Shown here: positions 24,005 through 32,796 of the stretch, piece by piece
Layout of the letters: each line of letters starts with the position of its first letter
Numbering within the stretch: position 1 is the stretch's first letter
DNA from: JAWRCU01 sp033542235
Lineage (GTDB): Bacteria; Pseudomonadota; Alphaproteobacteria; Rhizobiales; Rhizobiaceae
Direction of reading: 5' to 3'
DNA length: 64,000 nucleotides
Assembly: GCF_033542235.1 (NCBI RefSeq)
Contig: NZ_JAWRCU010000013.1
Location: forward strand, 62,001-126,000
The notes under the pieces: generated by a model
What the model was told of the DNA's origin: nothing
The model's input: only the letters and a program-made list of their open reading frames with translations
Database searches by the model: none
Position numbers and translations under genes: made by a program

Positions 24005-25762
24005 TCAGTTGAAGCTCGGCGGCTTCGACAGGTCGGTCGCCGGCGGGTTGGCGGGCGCCGGCGTGAACCCATTGGCCGGCGGCGTTGCCTGTGTCGGCGG
24101 CTGGCCGAGCGGTGGCAGGCCGAGACTGCCGGGCAGGCCTTGCTCACCAGGGGGTGGGGGCACCAGGATCTGGATGTCGCCAGGCTCCACGGCTTTGCTC
24201 TTGTAGTGCATGACCATCTGCGGGAAGGCGATGGTCAAGGCCACCATCAGCACCTGGATCACAACGAAGGGCACTGCGCCCCAATAGATTTGGCCGGTTG
24301 CCACCGGTGCGATCTGCCTGCCGGTGATCCTATCGATGTAAGGCACGCGCGGCGCTACCGAGCGCAGGTAGAACAGGGCGAAGCCGAAGGGCGGGTGCAT
24401 GAAGCTCGTCTGCATGTTCACGCCGAGCAGCACGCCGAACCAGATCAGGTCGATGCCGAGCTTTTCCGCGGCGGGTGCGAGCAGCGGCACAACGATGAAG
24501 GCGAGCTCGAAGAAATCGAGGAAGAAGGCGAGCACGAAGACCAGTATGTTGACGCCGATCAGGAAGCCGACCTCGCCGCCGGGCAGCGAGGTGAGCAGAT
24601 GCTCGACCCACAGATGACCGTTGACGCCGTAGAAGGTGAGCGAAAAGACGCGCGCGCCTATAAGGATGAAAAGCACGAAGGAGGAGAGCCGCGTCGTCGA
24701 GGCGAGCGCCTGTTTGACGAGGTCGAGATTGAGCCGGCCCTTGGCCGCGGCCATGATCAGCGCGCCGACCGCGCCCATGGCGCCGCCTTCGGTCGGCGTG
24801 GCAATGCCGAGAAAGATCGTGCCGAGCACCAGGAAGATCAGCGCAAGCGGCGGGATGAGGACGATGACCACCTGCTGCGCAAGCCGCGACATCAAGTCGA
24901 GCTTCAGCCCGCGATCGACGAGGGCGACGACGTAGATGACGACGACGCCGATGGTCGCGCCCCAGATGTCGGCATTCGCGCCGGAGGTCGGTTCCAGCCA
25001 GATATATGCCGCGTAGGCGATCGCTGCAGCAATAACGAGAGCGATCAGCAGCGAGATGACCCCGGTGCCCAGCGTGCGCGCCTCGATCGGCAGGGCGGGC
25101 ATCGCCTTTGGACGCACGATCGTCACAGCCAGCACGTAGAGCATGTAGATCCCGGTGAGCACCAGACCGGGGATCAGCGCGCCGGCATACATGTCGCCCA
25201 CCGAGCGGCCGAGCTGGTCGGCGAGCACGATCAACACCAGCGACGGCGGGATGATCTGCGCCAGCGTGCCGGAGGCCGCGATCACGCCCGACGCGACGCG
25301 CCGGTCGTAGCCGTAGCGCAGCATGATCGGCAGCGAGATCAGTCCCATGGCAATGACGGAGGCCGCGACCACACCTGTTGTCGCGGCAAGCAGCGCGCCG
25401 ACGAAGATCACCGCATAGGCGAGGCCGCCGCGGATCGGGCCGAACAGCTGCCCGATCGTGTCCAGCAGGTCCTCGGCCATGCCGCTACGCTCGAGCACGA
25501 TGCCCATGAAGGTGAAGAAGGGGATGGCGAGCAGCGTGTCGTTCGCCATCACGCCGCCATAGAAGCGATCCGGAAGTGCATAGAGAAGCGGCCAGGAAAG
25601 CGTTATCTCGTTGTTCGAATAAGGCGCGAGCTCGACTCCGATGAAGAAGAACAGCAGCCCGTTGGCGGCAAGCGAGAAGGCGACAGGGTAGCCGATCAAC
25701 AGGAATACGACCAACGAGGCGAACATGATCGGCGCCATGTTCTGCGCAATGAACTCGATCAT
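24005..25762 (-). CDS. TRAP transporter large permease (DctM), with proline-rich tail
   Basis: 585-aa membrane protein, the ion-coupled channel subunit. Family segments are clear: IGYPVAFSLAANGLLFFFIG, TFMGIVLERSGMAEDLLDTIG, SGTLAQIIPPSLVLIVLADQ, IATPTEGGAMGAVGALIMA and LGVNMQTSFMHPPFGFALFY. It is longer than most DctM proteins (about 430 aa): an extra hydrophobic block near residues 225-310, as in the TakP-type group, and a soluble C-terminal tail of about 60 residues very rich in Pro, Gly and Ala. Its first codons overlap the dctQ stop (ATGA). Confidence 0.92.
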   Translation of the reverse strand: MIEFIAQNMAPIMFASLVVFLLIGYPVAFSLAANGLLFFFIGVELAPYSNNEITLSWPLLYALPDRFYGGVMANDTLLAIPFFTFMGIVLERSGMAEDLLDTIGQLFGPIRGGLAYAVIFVGALLAATTGVVAASVIAMGLISLPIMLRYGYDRRVASGVIAASGTLAQIIPPSLVLIVLADQLGRSVGDMYAGALIPGLVLTGIYMLYVLAVTIVRPKAMPALPIEARTLGTGVISLLIALVIAAAIAYAAYIWLEPTSGANADIWGATIGVVVIYVVALVDRGLKLDLMSRLAQQVVIVLIPPLALIFLVLGTIFLGIATPTEGGAMGAVGALIMAAAKGRLNLDLVKQALASTTRLSSFVLFILIGARVFSLTFYGVNGHLWVEHLLTSLPGGEVGFLIGVNILVFVLAFFLDFFELAFIVVPLLAPAAEKLGIDLIWFGVLLGVNMQTSFMHPPFGFALFYLRSVAPRVPYIDRITGRQIAPVATGQIYWGAVPFVVIQVLMVALTIAFPQMVMHYKSKAVEPGDIQILVPPPPGEQGLPGSLGLPPLGQPPTQATPPANGFTPAPANPPATDLSKPPSFN

Positions 25763-26343
25763 GCGCGCGGCTCCGCGGTATCGGTCAGAACTTCGGCCTC
25801 GATCGGAGGATGGGTCGGAATCGACGGGGTGGGATCATCGATAACACCGGCGATCACCGCGACCTTCTTGATGATCTCTGAAACGCCCTGCAGGCTGAGC
25901 AAGGTGAAGCCAGCGAGCAGAATCAGCTTGGCCGGCCAGATGATCAGACCGCCGGCATTGGTGGAAACCTCTCCACTGTGGAACGAAAGCAGCACATAGG
26001 GTACGAAGTACCAAACCATCAACAGCACAAAGGGCATCAGAAAGAAGACGTGCCCGAACAGGTCGATCCAGTGCTGTATGCGGCGCGAGAACATGCCGTA
26101 GACGATGTCGATCCGGATGTGCTCGTTCTGCTTCAGCGTGTAGGCGGCAGCGAGCATGAAGGCGGCGCCGAAAAGATACCATTGCAGCTCGAGCCATGCG
26201 TTCGACGACATGTTGAATGCCTTGCGAATGATCGCATTGCCGGCGCTGACCAGGATCGAGACGAGGATCGCCCACGCGATCCACTTGCCTATGAATTCAT
26301 TGACACGGTCGATGGCTCTAGAAAGAGCGAGAAGCCCTGCCAT
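25759..26343 (-). CDS. TRAP transporter small permease (DctQ)
   Basis: About 194 aa with four transmembrane segments, the small membrane subunit of the TRAP transporter. DctQ features include the first helix region FIGKWIAWAILVSILVSAGN, AWLELQWYLFGAAFMLAAAY, NEHIRIDIVYGMFSRRIQHW and a final helix. ATG at 26343 follows GGGAGGGAAGTGG; an ATG five codons upstream has no such site. The C-terminal tail is cytoplasmic and acidic. Its stop overlaps the dctM start by 4 bp. Confidence 0.9.
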   Translation of the reverse strand: MAGLLALSRAIDRVNEFIGKWIAWAILVSILVSAGNAIIRKAFNMSSNAWLELQWYLFGAAFMLAAAYTLKQNEHIRIDIVYGMFSRRIQHWIDLFGHVFFLMPFVLLMVWYFVPYVLLSFHSGEVSTNAGGLIIWPAKLILLAGFTLLSLQGVSEIIKKVAVIAGVIDDPTPSIPTHPPIEAEVLTDTAEPRA

Positions 26344-26530
26344 CCACTTCCCTCCCATTTGACCGGACGCGCCGCGGTTCTTCGAAACCTTGTCGGAGCG
26401 TCCTTCGCCTCGACATCGGTATGCCCACCGGAGCCTGATGCGTCAACCGCCAGTGGCCGACGCGAATACCTGCACGAACGTCTGTTTGCCGCGAATGAGC
26501 TGCCGTTCGGCGGGATCTAAAACGAAAGTA

Positions 26531-27442
26531 TCAGGGCTGGACGGTTTTCGTCTCGACCCCGTCGGAAGGCCTCAGCACGAGAAGCGCGACGAGAAGGGCG
26601 AACATCGCGACGTCGCGCCATTCGAGGGGGAAGTAGCCGGAATAGAGGGCCTCGGCCATACCGAACGCTGCGGCGCCAGCCGCGGCTCGGGACGGCGTTT
26701 CGTAGCCGCCGACGGCAGTGATGAAGAGTATCTTCAAGCCGAAGATCAGCCCGGTGCTGAAGCTTATGTTGCCGAAGTAGAACGCCGCCATGACGCCGGC
26801 GAGCGCCGCGGCGAGGCCCCCCGCCAGCACCGACCAGCGGAACACCCGCGTCACGTTGATGCCGCACATTGCCGAGGCATGCGGATCGTCACAGACGGCG
26901 CGCCAGACGCGACCGGCCGTGGTGCGGTCGAGGACGAGGCTCGCCAGCAGGATCGTCAGCACCACCAGTGCGCAGTCGATGAGCTGGATGACTGTCAGCG
27001 TCGCCTGGAAGTTGCCGGTGCTGGCGAAGACGACAGGCGTCGCCAGCATGGGCGGGAGCCAGAAATCCTTGGTGTCGGCCGAGATGCGAGCAAGCTCCAT
27101 CAGCACCATCGACACGCCCAGAGTGACGACGACGATCGCGTTCGGCGAACTTTCCGCAAGTGGACCGAGCACGTTCCTCGCCATGACATGGCTCAGCAGC
27201 CAGGCGTAGAGGAAGGCTACGATGATGCCGAAGGCAACGGTCGCGGGCAGGGTCAGCCATAGCACCTGATAGCCGAACACTGCCGCAAGGATCATGATCT
27301 GACCGGCGAAGGCGAACACCGAACCGTAGGCAATGTTGGTGCGGTGGAGCACGCCATTGGTAAGCGCGTAGCCAAAGGCGAGCAGCGCATAGAGCGCGCT
27401 GGAATGGAAGCCGTTCAGCACCTGCTGGAAAAAGTAGAGCAT
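26531..27442 (-). CDS. LivH-type branched-chain amino acid/urea ABC permease (orphan)
   Basis: 303-aa permease of the LivH family with about eight hydrophobic helices. Typical segments: LLAFGYALTNGVLHRTNIAYGSVFAFAG near the N-terminus and GLKILFITAVGGYETPSRAAAGAAAFG near the C-terminus; the ABC-contacting EAA-like loop is around TAGRVWRAVCDDPHASAMCGI. No LivM, LivF, LivG or LivK gene lies next to it, unlike the usual five-gene operon. It is therefore an orphan that must work with distant partners or be a remnant; the frame is intact. It is divergent from the CGNR regulator gene. Confidence 0.85.
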   Translation of the reverse strand: MLYFFQQVLNGFHSSALYALLAFGYALTNGVLHRTNIAYGSVFAFAGQIMILAAVFGYQVLWLTLPATVAFGIIVAFLYAWLLSHVMARNVLGPLAESSPNAIVVVTLGVSMVLMELARISADTKDFWLPPMLATPVVFASTGNFQATLTVIQLIDCALVVLTILLASLVLDRTTAGRVWRAVCDDPHASAMCGINVTRVFRWSVLAGGLAAALAGVMAAFYFGNISFSTGLIFGLKILFITAVGGYETPSRAAAGAAAFGMAEALYSGYFPLEWRDVAMFALLVALLVLRPSDGVETKTVQP

Positions 27443-27537
27443 GTCATTGCGCCGACTGGCGTTCGTTCCCTGAGCAGAGGCAGGATCGCGCGACGAATCT
27501 AACTTGTCAAACGCGATTTGCCGGTTAGATTGCTGTC

Positions 27538-28143
27538 ATGACCGTGGCCTGGACCGCGCATCGCTTCTCGGGCGGCATTCTAGCACTCGATACGACCAAT
27601 ACGGTCGTACTTCGTTGCGATCCGGCGCGTCGCTTCGATCGCTTCGACGATCCCGCCGAAATTTCGCGTTTCGCGGCGGCTGCTTCGATTTTCCGTCACC
27701 AGGAAATCGGCCGGCCGCTTACTGTGGCAGACGCCGACGCGGTCGCCCCAAAGGTGCGGGCGCTGCGTGAATCGACCGATGCCTTGTTTCGCCGGCCCGC
27801 GGCCGGCAAGCCGCTTGAAGCCGATGCGATGGCCGGTTTCCTGCGCCATTGCGCAACCGCGATCGACGGACGGGAGGAACTGCTCGCAACGGCCGATGCT
27901 CCGTTCGGTCCGCCGGACAAGCCGTTGGCCTTCGAGACCGCGCTCGCCGTCTCGGCGCTGTCGCTGCTTTTGCCTGCCAATCTGAAGCGGCTTAAGATAT
28001 GCCCGAACTGCGGTTGGCTCTTCCTCGACAAGAGCCGCAATTCGAGCCGCCTGTGGTGCGACATGTCCGTGTGCGGGAACCGGACGAAGGCGAGGCACCA
28101 TTATCGCCGCACGAGAATGCAAGGGGAGAAAACCTATGGGTAG
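27538..28143 (+). CDS. ABATE/CGNR zinc-finger protein
   Basis: 201-aa putative transcription factor of the ABATE-CGNR type. Residues 1-140 form the stress-related ABATE domain, with LALDTTNTV near the start. Residues about 150-195 carry the CGNR zinc finger: C-P-N-C-G, then WCDMSVCGNRTKARHHYRR, with four Cys ligands and the name-giving CGNR motif. These proteins are thought to bind DNA. The last 8 bp overlap the start of a lipoprotein gene, so the two are co-translated. It is divergent from the orphan LivH permease. Confidence 0.88.
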   Translation: MTVAWTAHRFSGGILALDTTNTVVLRCDPARRFDRFDDPAEISRFAAAASIFRHQEIGRPLTVADADAVAPKVRALRESTDALFRRPAAGKPLEADAMAGFLRHCATAIDGREELLATADAPFGPPDKPLAFETALAVSALSLLLPANLKRLKICPNCGWLFLDKSRNSSRLWCDMSVCGNRTKARHHYRRTRMQGEKTYG

Positions 28144-28663
28144 GAGCCTGTCGCTTCCGTTGGTGGGGCTGCTCATTGCGGCGGGAGCGCTGGGCGCCTG
28201 CCGCGACAGCGGCAAGGAAAGCGAGTACTTCGCTATCTCCGGCAAGCTGTTCGAGTTCAACTATCGTCTTGCGAAGGCGACATATGTCGTCACCCTCAAC
28301 CCGCTCAAACCTGTCGGCGAGGGGCAGGTCGCCGTCGTAAGCTTCGAGAACCCGGCAGGGGGCGAGCCGATCGTGGTCCAGCAGAAGATCTGGCCGAAGC
28401 TTCCCCATGTGACGCTCGAGAGCCCGCCCTTGACATGCGTCGTCAAGGACAAGCCCTACGCGGTGTCGATCAAGATCCAGGGCCCGGACGGAGGGGTGAT
28501 GCAGACGATCGACACGACCATCACGTCCTCCCTCGACGAGTCCATCCTGCCCGACCGGCCGCTCGTCATCGGCCCGGTCTACGAGCTCAACAAGGATCTC
28601 GCCGGCCATCCGGACGGCAGGCTGCCGAACGAGCCGAAGCCCGACTGCCCGGCGAAGGCCTGA
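28136..28663 (+). CDS. Putative lipoprotein, unknown function
   Basis: 175-aa protein. The N-terminal region is a lipoprotein signal: basic start, hydrophobic LPLVGLLIAAGAL, lipobox LGAC with Cys near residue 22. The mature part is mostly beta-strand in pattern (ATYVVTLNPLKPVGEGQVAV, YAVSIKIQGPDGGVMQTIDTT) with a second Cys in LTCVVKDK and a third near the C-terminus (PDCPAKA). No recognised domain. It overlaps the CGNR regulator gene by 8 bp, so the two are probably one transcript, an unusual pairing of a DNA-binding protein and an envelope protein. Confidence 0.75.
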   Translation: MGRSLSLPLVGLLIAAGALGACRDSGKESEYFAISGKLFEFNYRLAKATYVVTLNPLKPVGEGQVAVVSFENPAGGEPIVVQQKIWPKLPHVTLESPPLTCVVKDKPYAVSIKIQGPDGGVMQTIDTTITSSLDESILPDRPLVIGPVYELNKDLAGHPDGRLPNEPKPDCPAKA

Positions 28664-28704
28664 GGGGTCGCGCCTGCACGGCAGTTTGGGCGACCGTCAA
28701 ACGC

Positions 28705-30402
28705 TCAGACAGATTCCCTCGCTTCGGCGATCGCCTGCAGCCAGATCGCAACCGCGGCAGCGCCTGCGTCAGGCATGCCGATCGCCCGCTCACCGAGATA
28801 GCTTGCCCGGCCAAGGCGTGGCGACATGGAAGCGGTCGCTTCAGCACCCTGTTTCGCGGCGTCTGCCGCAAGCAGGCAGCGCTTTTCAGCGGGCAGGCCG
28901 ACCGTCGACCTGAGCGAGCGCACGGCAGGTTCGAGCGCATCGAGCATGGTGCGGTCGCCGGGTTTGGCGCCGCCGGCTTCCGAAACGGCGGAGACGGCAA
29001 GCTCAAGGGCCTCCACCCAATCCTCGGCCCCGAGTGTTGGCCGCTGCGCCAGATAGCGCCCGGCGCGGGCCAGGGCGATAGCGTAGAACGGCCCCGAACT
29101 GCCCGCGATCGCCCGCCGCAGGGCGCTCGAAATCTCCGTGATCGCCCTGGATGGACTCGACCATGCCGACGCCGGAAGAGCGCGGATGGCCTGCGCGCCG
29201 CGAACCATGCTTGCGCCCAGATCGCCGTCTCCGGCTCTGCTGTCGAGATCGGTCAGACGGGCCTCGGCTGCTTCCAGTGCATCCGCTATGGCCATGACGA
29301 TCCCACGCAGACCAGAATCCAGGGCACCCGCATGCATCTCGGTGCGATCGTCAGCCACTGTCGCCGGAGCCGCCACGACGGAACGATTGGCCGGAATATG
29401 TCCGGCGCCGGGCCAGGCGGGCGCCCCGGCGGGCGCGTCCAGGAACTGGAGATCTCCGGTCTCGAGCTTCAACACGGATAGCGAACAGCCCGGCATTTCC
29501 AGAGCAGTGAGGAAGTCGCCGCTCCAGGCGCGCTCGACGGCAATGCCGCGTTGGCGCAGGCTGGCCAGCGCATGGCGCGCCACAATGGCCAGTTCCTGCG
29601 GCGGCGTGGCGCCGAGGCCATTCACCAGCAGCGCAACGCGATCTCCCGCCTTGAGCCTGCATTCGTCGGCAATCCTTGATATGATGTGTTCGACCAACTC
29701 GTCGGCTGGCCGGATCTCGCCGCGCTCGACGCCTTTCTCGCCATGGATTCCGAGACCCAGTTCGATCTCGCGCTCGCCAAGTGTGAAGCCGCGCTTGCCG
29801 GCCGTGGGAACGGTGCAGGCGCCAAGGGCAACGCCCATTGTGCCGACCCGCGCGGCGGCGGATCGCGCGGATTGCGCTACCTCCGTCAGCGGAAGCCCGG
29901 CCGCCGCAGCGGCTCCCGCGATCTTGTGGACGAGTACGGTGCCGGCTATGCCCCGGCGCCTTTCCGGCGCGACAACGCCTGCCAAGGCAACGTCGTCTGC
30001 TACGACCACGAGCTCGACAGGGATGCCTTGGGCGCGCGCGAGTTCGGCGGCAATTCCAAAGTTCAACCGGTCTCCGGTGTAGTTCTTGACGATGAGCAGT
30101 GCGCCCGCCGGTCCCGCAGTCGCGCGGATCGCCGCCAGCACCGCATCCGAGCTGGGCGAGGTGAACACGTCGCCTGTCACTGCCGCGCTGAGCATGCCTG
30201 ACCCGACATAGCCGGCATGAGCAGGCTCATGGCCGTCGCCGCCGCCGGAGATCACAGCCACGGGCCGCTCTGCCGGCGGCGGCGAGCCGGCGCGCAAGGC
30301 CACGTCTTCGGTGTCCAGCAATGCCAGATCAGGCGTGAGGTCAGCGAGACCCTCGAGCATCTCGCGAACGACATTGCGGGGATCGTTGATCAGCTTCTTC
30401 AT
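28705..30402 (-). CDS. DhaKL-type dihydroxyacetone/triose kinase
   Basis: 565-aa ATP-dependent kinase fusing DhaK and DhaL. DhaK (residues 1-330) has ISGGGDGHEPAHAGYVGSGM, the NYTGDRLNFG loop and the substrate-binding His in LGLGIHGEKGVER near residue 219, to which the ketone or aldehyde bonds covalently. DhaL (about 365-565) has the Mg-ATP site LDSRAGDGDLGASM and GGAKPGDRTMLDAL. The enzyme phosphorylates dihydroxyacetone, glyceraldehyde or related short sugars. It is the last gene of a three-gene minus-strand unit behind an aldolase-family gene and an aminotransferase (5-bp gap), which suggests that its substrate is the aldehyde or ketone released by that aldolase. Confidence 0.9.
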   Translation of the reverse strand: MKKLINDPRNVVREMLEGLADLTPDLALLDTEDVALRAGSPPPAERPVAVISGGGDGHEPAHAGYVGSGMLSAAVTGDVFTSPSSDAVLAAIRATAGPAGALLIVKNYTGDRLNFGIAAELARAQGIPVELVVVADDVALAGVVAPERRRGIAGTVLVHKIAGAAAAAGLPLTEVAQSARSAAARVGTMGVALGACTVPTAGKRGFTLGEREIELGLGIHGEKGVERGEIRPADELVEHIISRIADECRLKAGDRVALLVNGLGATPPQELAIVARHALASLRQRGIAVERAWSGDFLTALEMPGCSLSVLKLETGDLQFLDAPAGAPAWPGAGHIPANRSVVAAPATVADDRTEMHAGALDSGLRGIVMAIADALEAAEARLTDLDSRAGDGDLGASMVRGAQAIRALPASAWSSPSRAITEISSALRRAIAGSSGPFYAIALARAGRYLAQRPTLGAEDWVEALELAVSAVSEAGGAKPGDRTMLDALEPAVRSLRSTVGLPAEKRCLLAADAAKQGAEATASMSPRLGRASYLGERAIGMPDAGAAAVAIWLQAIAEARESV

Positions 30403-30407
30403 GATAT

Positions 30408-31598
30408 TCAGGCGGCCTTCCTGAGGAAATCAACGAGCCGGTTGGCGCCCTCCTGGATGAGATTGGGATCGACCGCGAAGCAGACACGCAGGTAGGCCTC
30501 GCCGCCCTGGCCGAAAGCCGAGCCGGGCGCCACGCCGACGCTGGCCTCGCACAGGATTCGCCGCGCCATGTCGTAGGCGCTGTTCATGCCATGGACGGAG
30601 AAGAAGAAGTAGAAGGTGCCCTCTGGCCAGAACACCTGCACGTTGCTCAGGTTGTCGAGCGCGGAGCAGATGATTTCGCGCCCCTTGGCCGATCGCGCCA
30701 CGAGCGCCTTGATGAAGTCGTCTCCTTGGTCCAGCGCGGCGATGGCGGCGTACTGAATGAAGGTCGCGACGCTGGTCGTGTTGTACTGGCTGAGATTGTC
30801 GAAGATCGTGCTCATGCCCGCCGGATAAACGAGCCAACCGATCCGCCAGCCGGTCATGCACCAGTTCTTGGAGAAGGTGTTGGTGACGATCAGCCGATCT
30901 GTTGGCGCTGCAAGCTCAAGAAAAGATGGCGCGATCGTGCCGTCATAGGTGAAATGCGCGTAGACCTCGTCAGACACGATCCAGATCCCGCGCGAACGCG
31001 CGAAATCCAGCACTTGTCTCATCTGGTCGCGCGGCATGATCCACCCCGTCGGGTTGGAAGGTGAATTGATTGCAATGACCCGGGTGCGCGGAGTGACGGC
31101 AGCGAGGACGTCGTCGAGGTCCAGGCGGAAGCCTCCTCCATCCGTAAGGCGGTAATTGACCGGCACCACTTTGCCGCCGAGGATTCGTACGATCTCGAGC
31201 AGATTGGGCCAGGCGGGAACCGGGACGATCACCTCGTCGCCGGGATTGAGCACTGCTTGGAAGGCTTGCATGATCGCTTGCACGCCGCCCGCGGTAACGC
31301 TGAAGCGGTCCGCCCCGATCTCCACTCGCCAATGACGTCTGTGATAGCGGTCGAGCGCCTCGCGAAGCGCCGGCACGCCGTGGGAATAGGTGTATCGCGT
31401 CTGGCCCGCCGCCAATGACGTGACTGCCGCCTCGCGGATGAAGTCGGGAGTTGGAAGGTCGCCCTCTCCGATCCAGAGCTTGATCACATCCGGATCCTCT
31501 CGGGCGAGGTCGGCGACATCGCAGATCTGGTTGAGCTCGATCCCGCTGATTCTGTCGGGGCTGCCTGCTAGCGGCCACTGCGATGTATGCCAGTCCAT
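30408..31598 (-). CDS. Class I/II PLP-dependent aminotransferase
   Basis: 396-aa aspartate aminotransferase-fold enzyme. The substrate-binding INSPSNPTGW segment, the cofactor Asp/Tyr in WIVSDEVYAHFTYDG, and the Schiff-base Lys near residue 240 in TFSKNWCMTGWRIGW are present; the C-terminal Arg for the substrate carboxylate is in AYLRVCFAVD. GGAGGAGAAGGT before ATG 31598 fixes the start; the frame open to 31709 is rejected. It lies between the DapA-family and DhaKL genes, so it probably transaminates the imported amino acid to the 2-oxoacid that is then cleaved. Confidence 0.9.
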   Translation of the reverse strand: MDWHTSQWPLAGSPDRISGIELNQICDVADLAREDPDVIKLWIGEGDLPTPDFIREAAVTSLAAGQTRYTYSHGVPALREALDRYHRRHWRVEIGADRFSVTAGGVQAIMQAFQAVLNPGDEVIVPVPAWPNLLEIVRILGGKVVPVNYRLTDGGGFRLDLDDVLAAVTPRTRVIAINSPSNPTGWIMPRDQMRQVLDFARSRGIWIVSDEVYAHFTYDGTIAPSFLELAAPTDRLIVTNTFSKNWCMTGWRIGWLVYPAGMSTIFDNLSQYNTTSVATFIQYAAIAALDQGDDFIKALVARSAKGREIICSALDNLSNVQVFWPEGTFYFFFSVHGMNSAYDMARRILCEASVGVAPGSAFGQGGEAYLRVCFAVDPNLIQEGANRLVDFLRKAA

Positions 31599-31689
31599 AC
31601 CTTCTCCTCCGGGCGGGGCCCGTCTTACGCATTGTTCACAGGCGGGACGCACAAGACGTCCCGCCATGGCCGGCGGCTCTTCGATCGCG

Positions 31690-32589
31690 CTAAGCCAGAA
31701 GTGCCTCAAGCGCTTCGTTGATACGACCCTTCTGACTGTCGCCGACCGGTGGCATCGGTGCGCGCGGCAGATGGAGCGGCAGTCCCTGTCGATGCTGGCA
31801 ATATTTCACGCAGGCCGGAAGGTTATCGTGCGGTAGCACGTCCCACAGATCTGCCAGACGATAATGCAGATCAAGGGCGGCCTTGTGATCCCCCGATTGC
31901 ACCAGGTTCCAAAGCTTCACCGTAACTGCGGGAACAGCGGACGTCAGGGCGCTGATCGCGCCGTGCACGCCAAGCGAGAATGCCGGATAGAGTAACGCAT
32001 CTGTGCCCGTAAGCACGATGTTCTCCGGTTTGAGGCGGTGGAGCAGGTCCGATACGAGCTTGAGGTCACCCGCGCTCTGCTTCATGCCGATGACGCCCGG
32101 CACCTCTTCCATGATCCGCAGCATCAGGTCCGAGCTCAGATAGTTCCACGGAACCACGTTGTAGATGATGATTGGGATGCCGGTTTCCTCCCAGATCGTA
32201 CGAAAATGCTGGACTGTGGCGTCTTCGCTCGGTTTGAAGAGGTAATGCACAGGGGTGACTTGCATCGCGGCAATGTTCAGTCCCTTGAGCATGCGGGCGC
32301 GCTCGATGGCGCTGCGCGTGCTGTTGATGATCAGACCCGCAAGGAAGGGGACACGGCCGTCGATTGCGTCATGGACGGCTTTCATCGAGGCTGTGAAATC
32401 CGCGTCGTTGAGCGTGTGTCCTTCGCCCGTGCTGCCCCCTGCTACCATGCCGTCGACGCCCTGCTCGATCATGAAGTCGACCTGCTCGGCGATCGCTCCT
32501 GCCACGAGATTGCCGTCTGCATCGAAGGGCATGGTGATCGGCGGGATGATGCCCGTGAGCTTTTTGTCGGAAGTAGAAGGTGAGGGCAT
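31690..32589 (-). CDS. DapA-family (dihydrodipicolinate synthase/NAL) aldolase
   Basis: 299-aa TIM-barrel lyase. Family features: GIIPPITMPFDADGNLV, the carboxylate-binding loop GGSTGEGHTL, the catalytic Tyr in IIIYNVVPWNY, and the Schiff-base Lys at about residue 170 in VIGMKQSAGD. GSTGE replaces the more usual GTTGE of lysine-pathway DapA. Together with the catabolic neighbours, this favours a 2-oxoacid aldolase or dehydratase role over lysine synthesis. First gene of a unit with the aminotransferase and DhaKL, divergent from an amino acid ABC transporter; the two arms share a promoter region with a palindrome. Confidence 0.88.
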   Translation of the reverse strand: MPSPSTSDKKLTGIIPPITMPFDADGNLVAGAIAEQVDFMIEQGVDGMVAGGSTGEGHTLNDADFTASMKAVHDAIDGRVPFLAGLIINSTRSAIERARMLKGLNIAAMQVTPVHYLFKPSEDATVQHFRTIWEETGIPIIIYNVVPWNYLSSDLMLRIMEEVPGVIGMKQSAGDLKLVSDLLHRLKPENIVLTGTDALLYPAFSLGVHGAISALTSAVPAVTVKLWNLVQSGDHKAALDLHYRLADLWDVLPHDNLPACVKYCQHRQGLPLHLPRAPMPPVGDSQKGRINEALEALLA

Positions 32590-32620
32590 GTCATTCTCCA
32601 GGAACTGGGCTATTTAATGT

Positions 32621-32660
32621 ATTGCATATTCCGAATTACGGAATACAATATCAATGCAAT
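32621..32660. promoter_or_regulatory. Nested palindrome in the divergent promoter, candidate IclR operator
   Basis: Inner site TATTCCG-AATTA-CGGAATA (32627-32645) lies inside outer arms ATTGCAT (32621-32627) and ATGCAAT (32654-32660). It sits between the divergent DapA-family and ABC receptor genes in a 207-bp AT-rich gap. The IclR gene closing the plus-strand operon is the obvious candidate ligand; IclR sites often hold TTCC/GGAA half-sites. Confidence 0.55.
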
Positions 32661-32796
32661 CTATTTACAGCCCAAATTGTTTGAATTCGTCAAGGGTCAG
32701 GCTTGCGCGTTCCAGAAAAATGTGGATGCATCCGGTCGTGAATGTCGCATATGTTCCGGTATGCGGGATTAATTACTCGATCAAGGGGAGTGATTG

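Noticed and set aside
24140..25999. 619-codon open frame antisense to dctM
   Set aside because: Composition (Arg, Asp, Gln and His rich) is that of a high-GC shadow frame; the opposite strand encodes a clear DctM protein with membrane helices.
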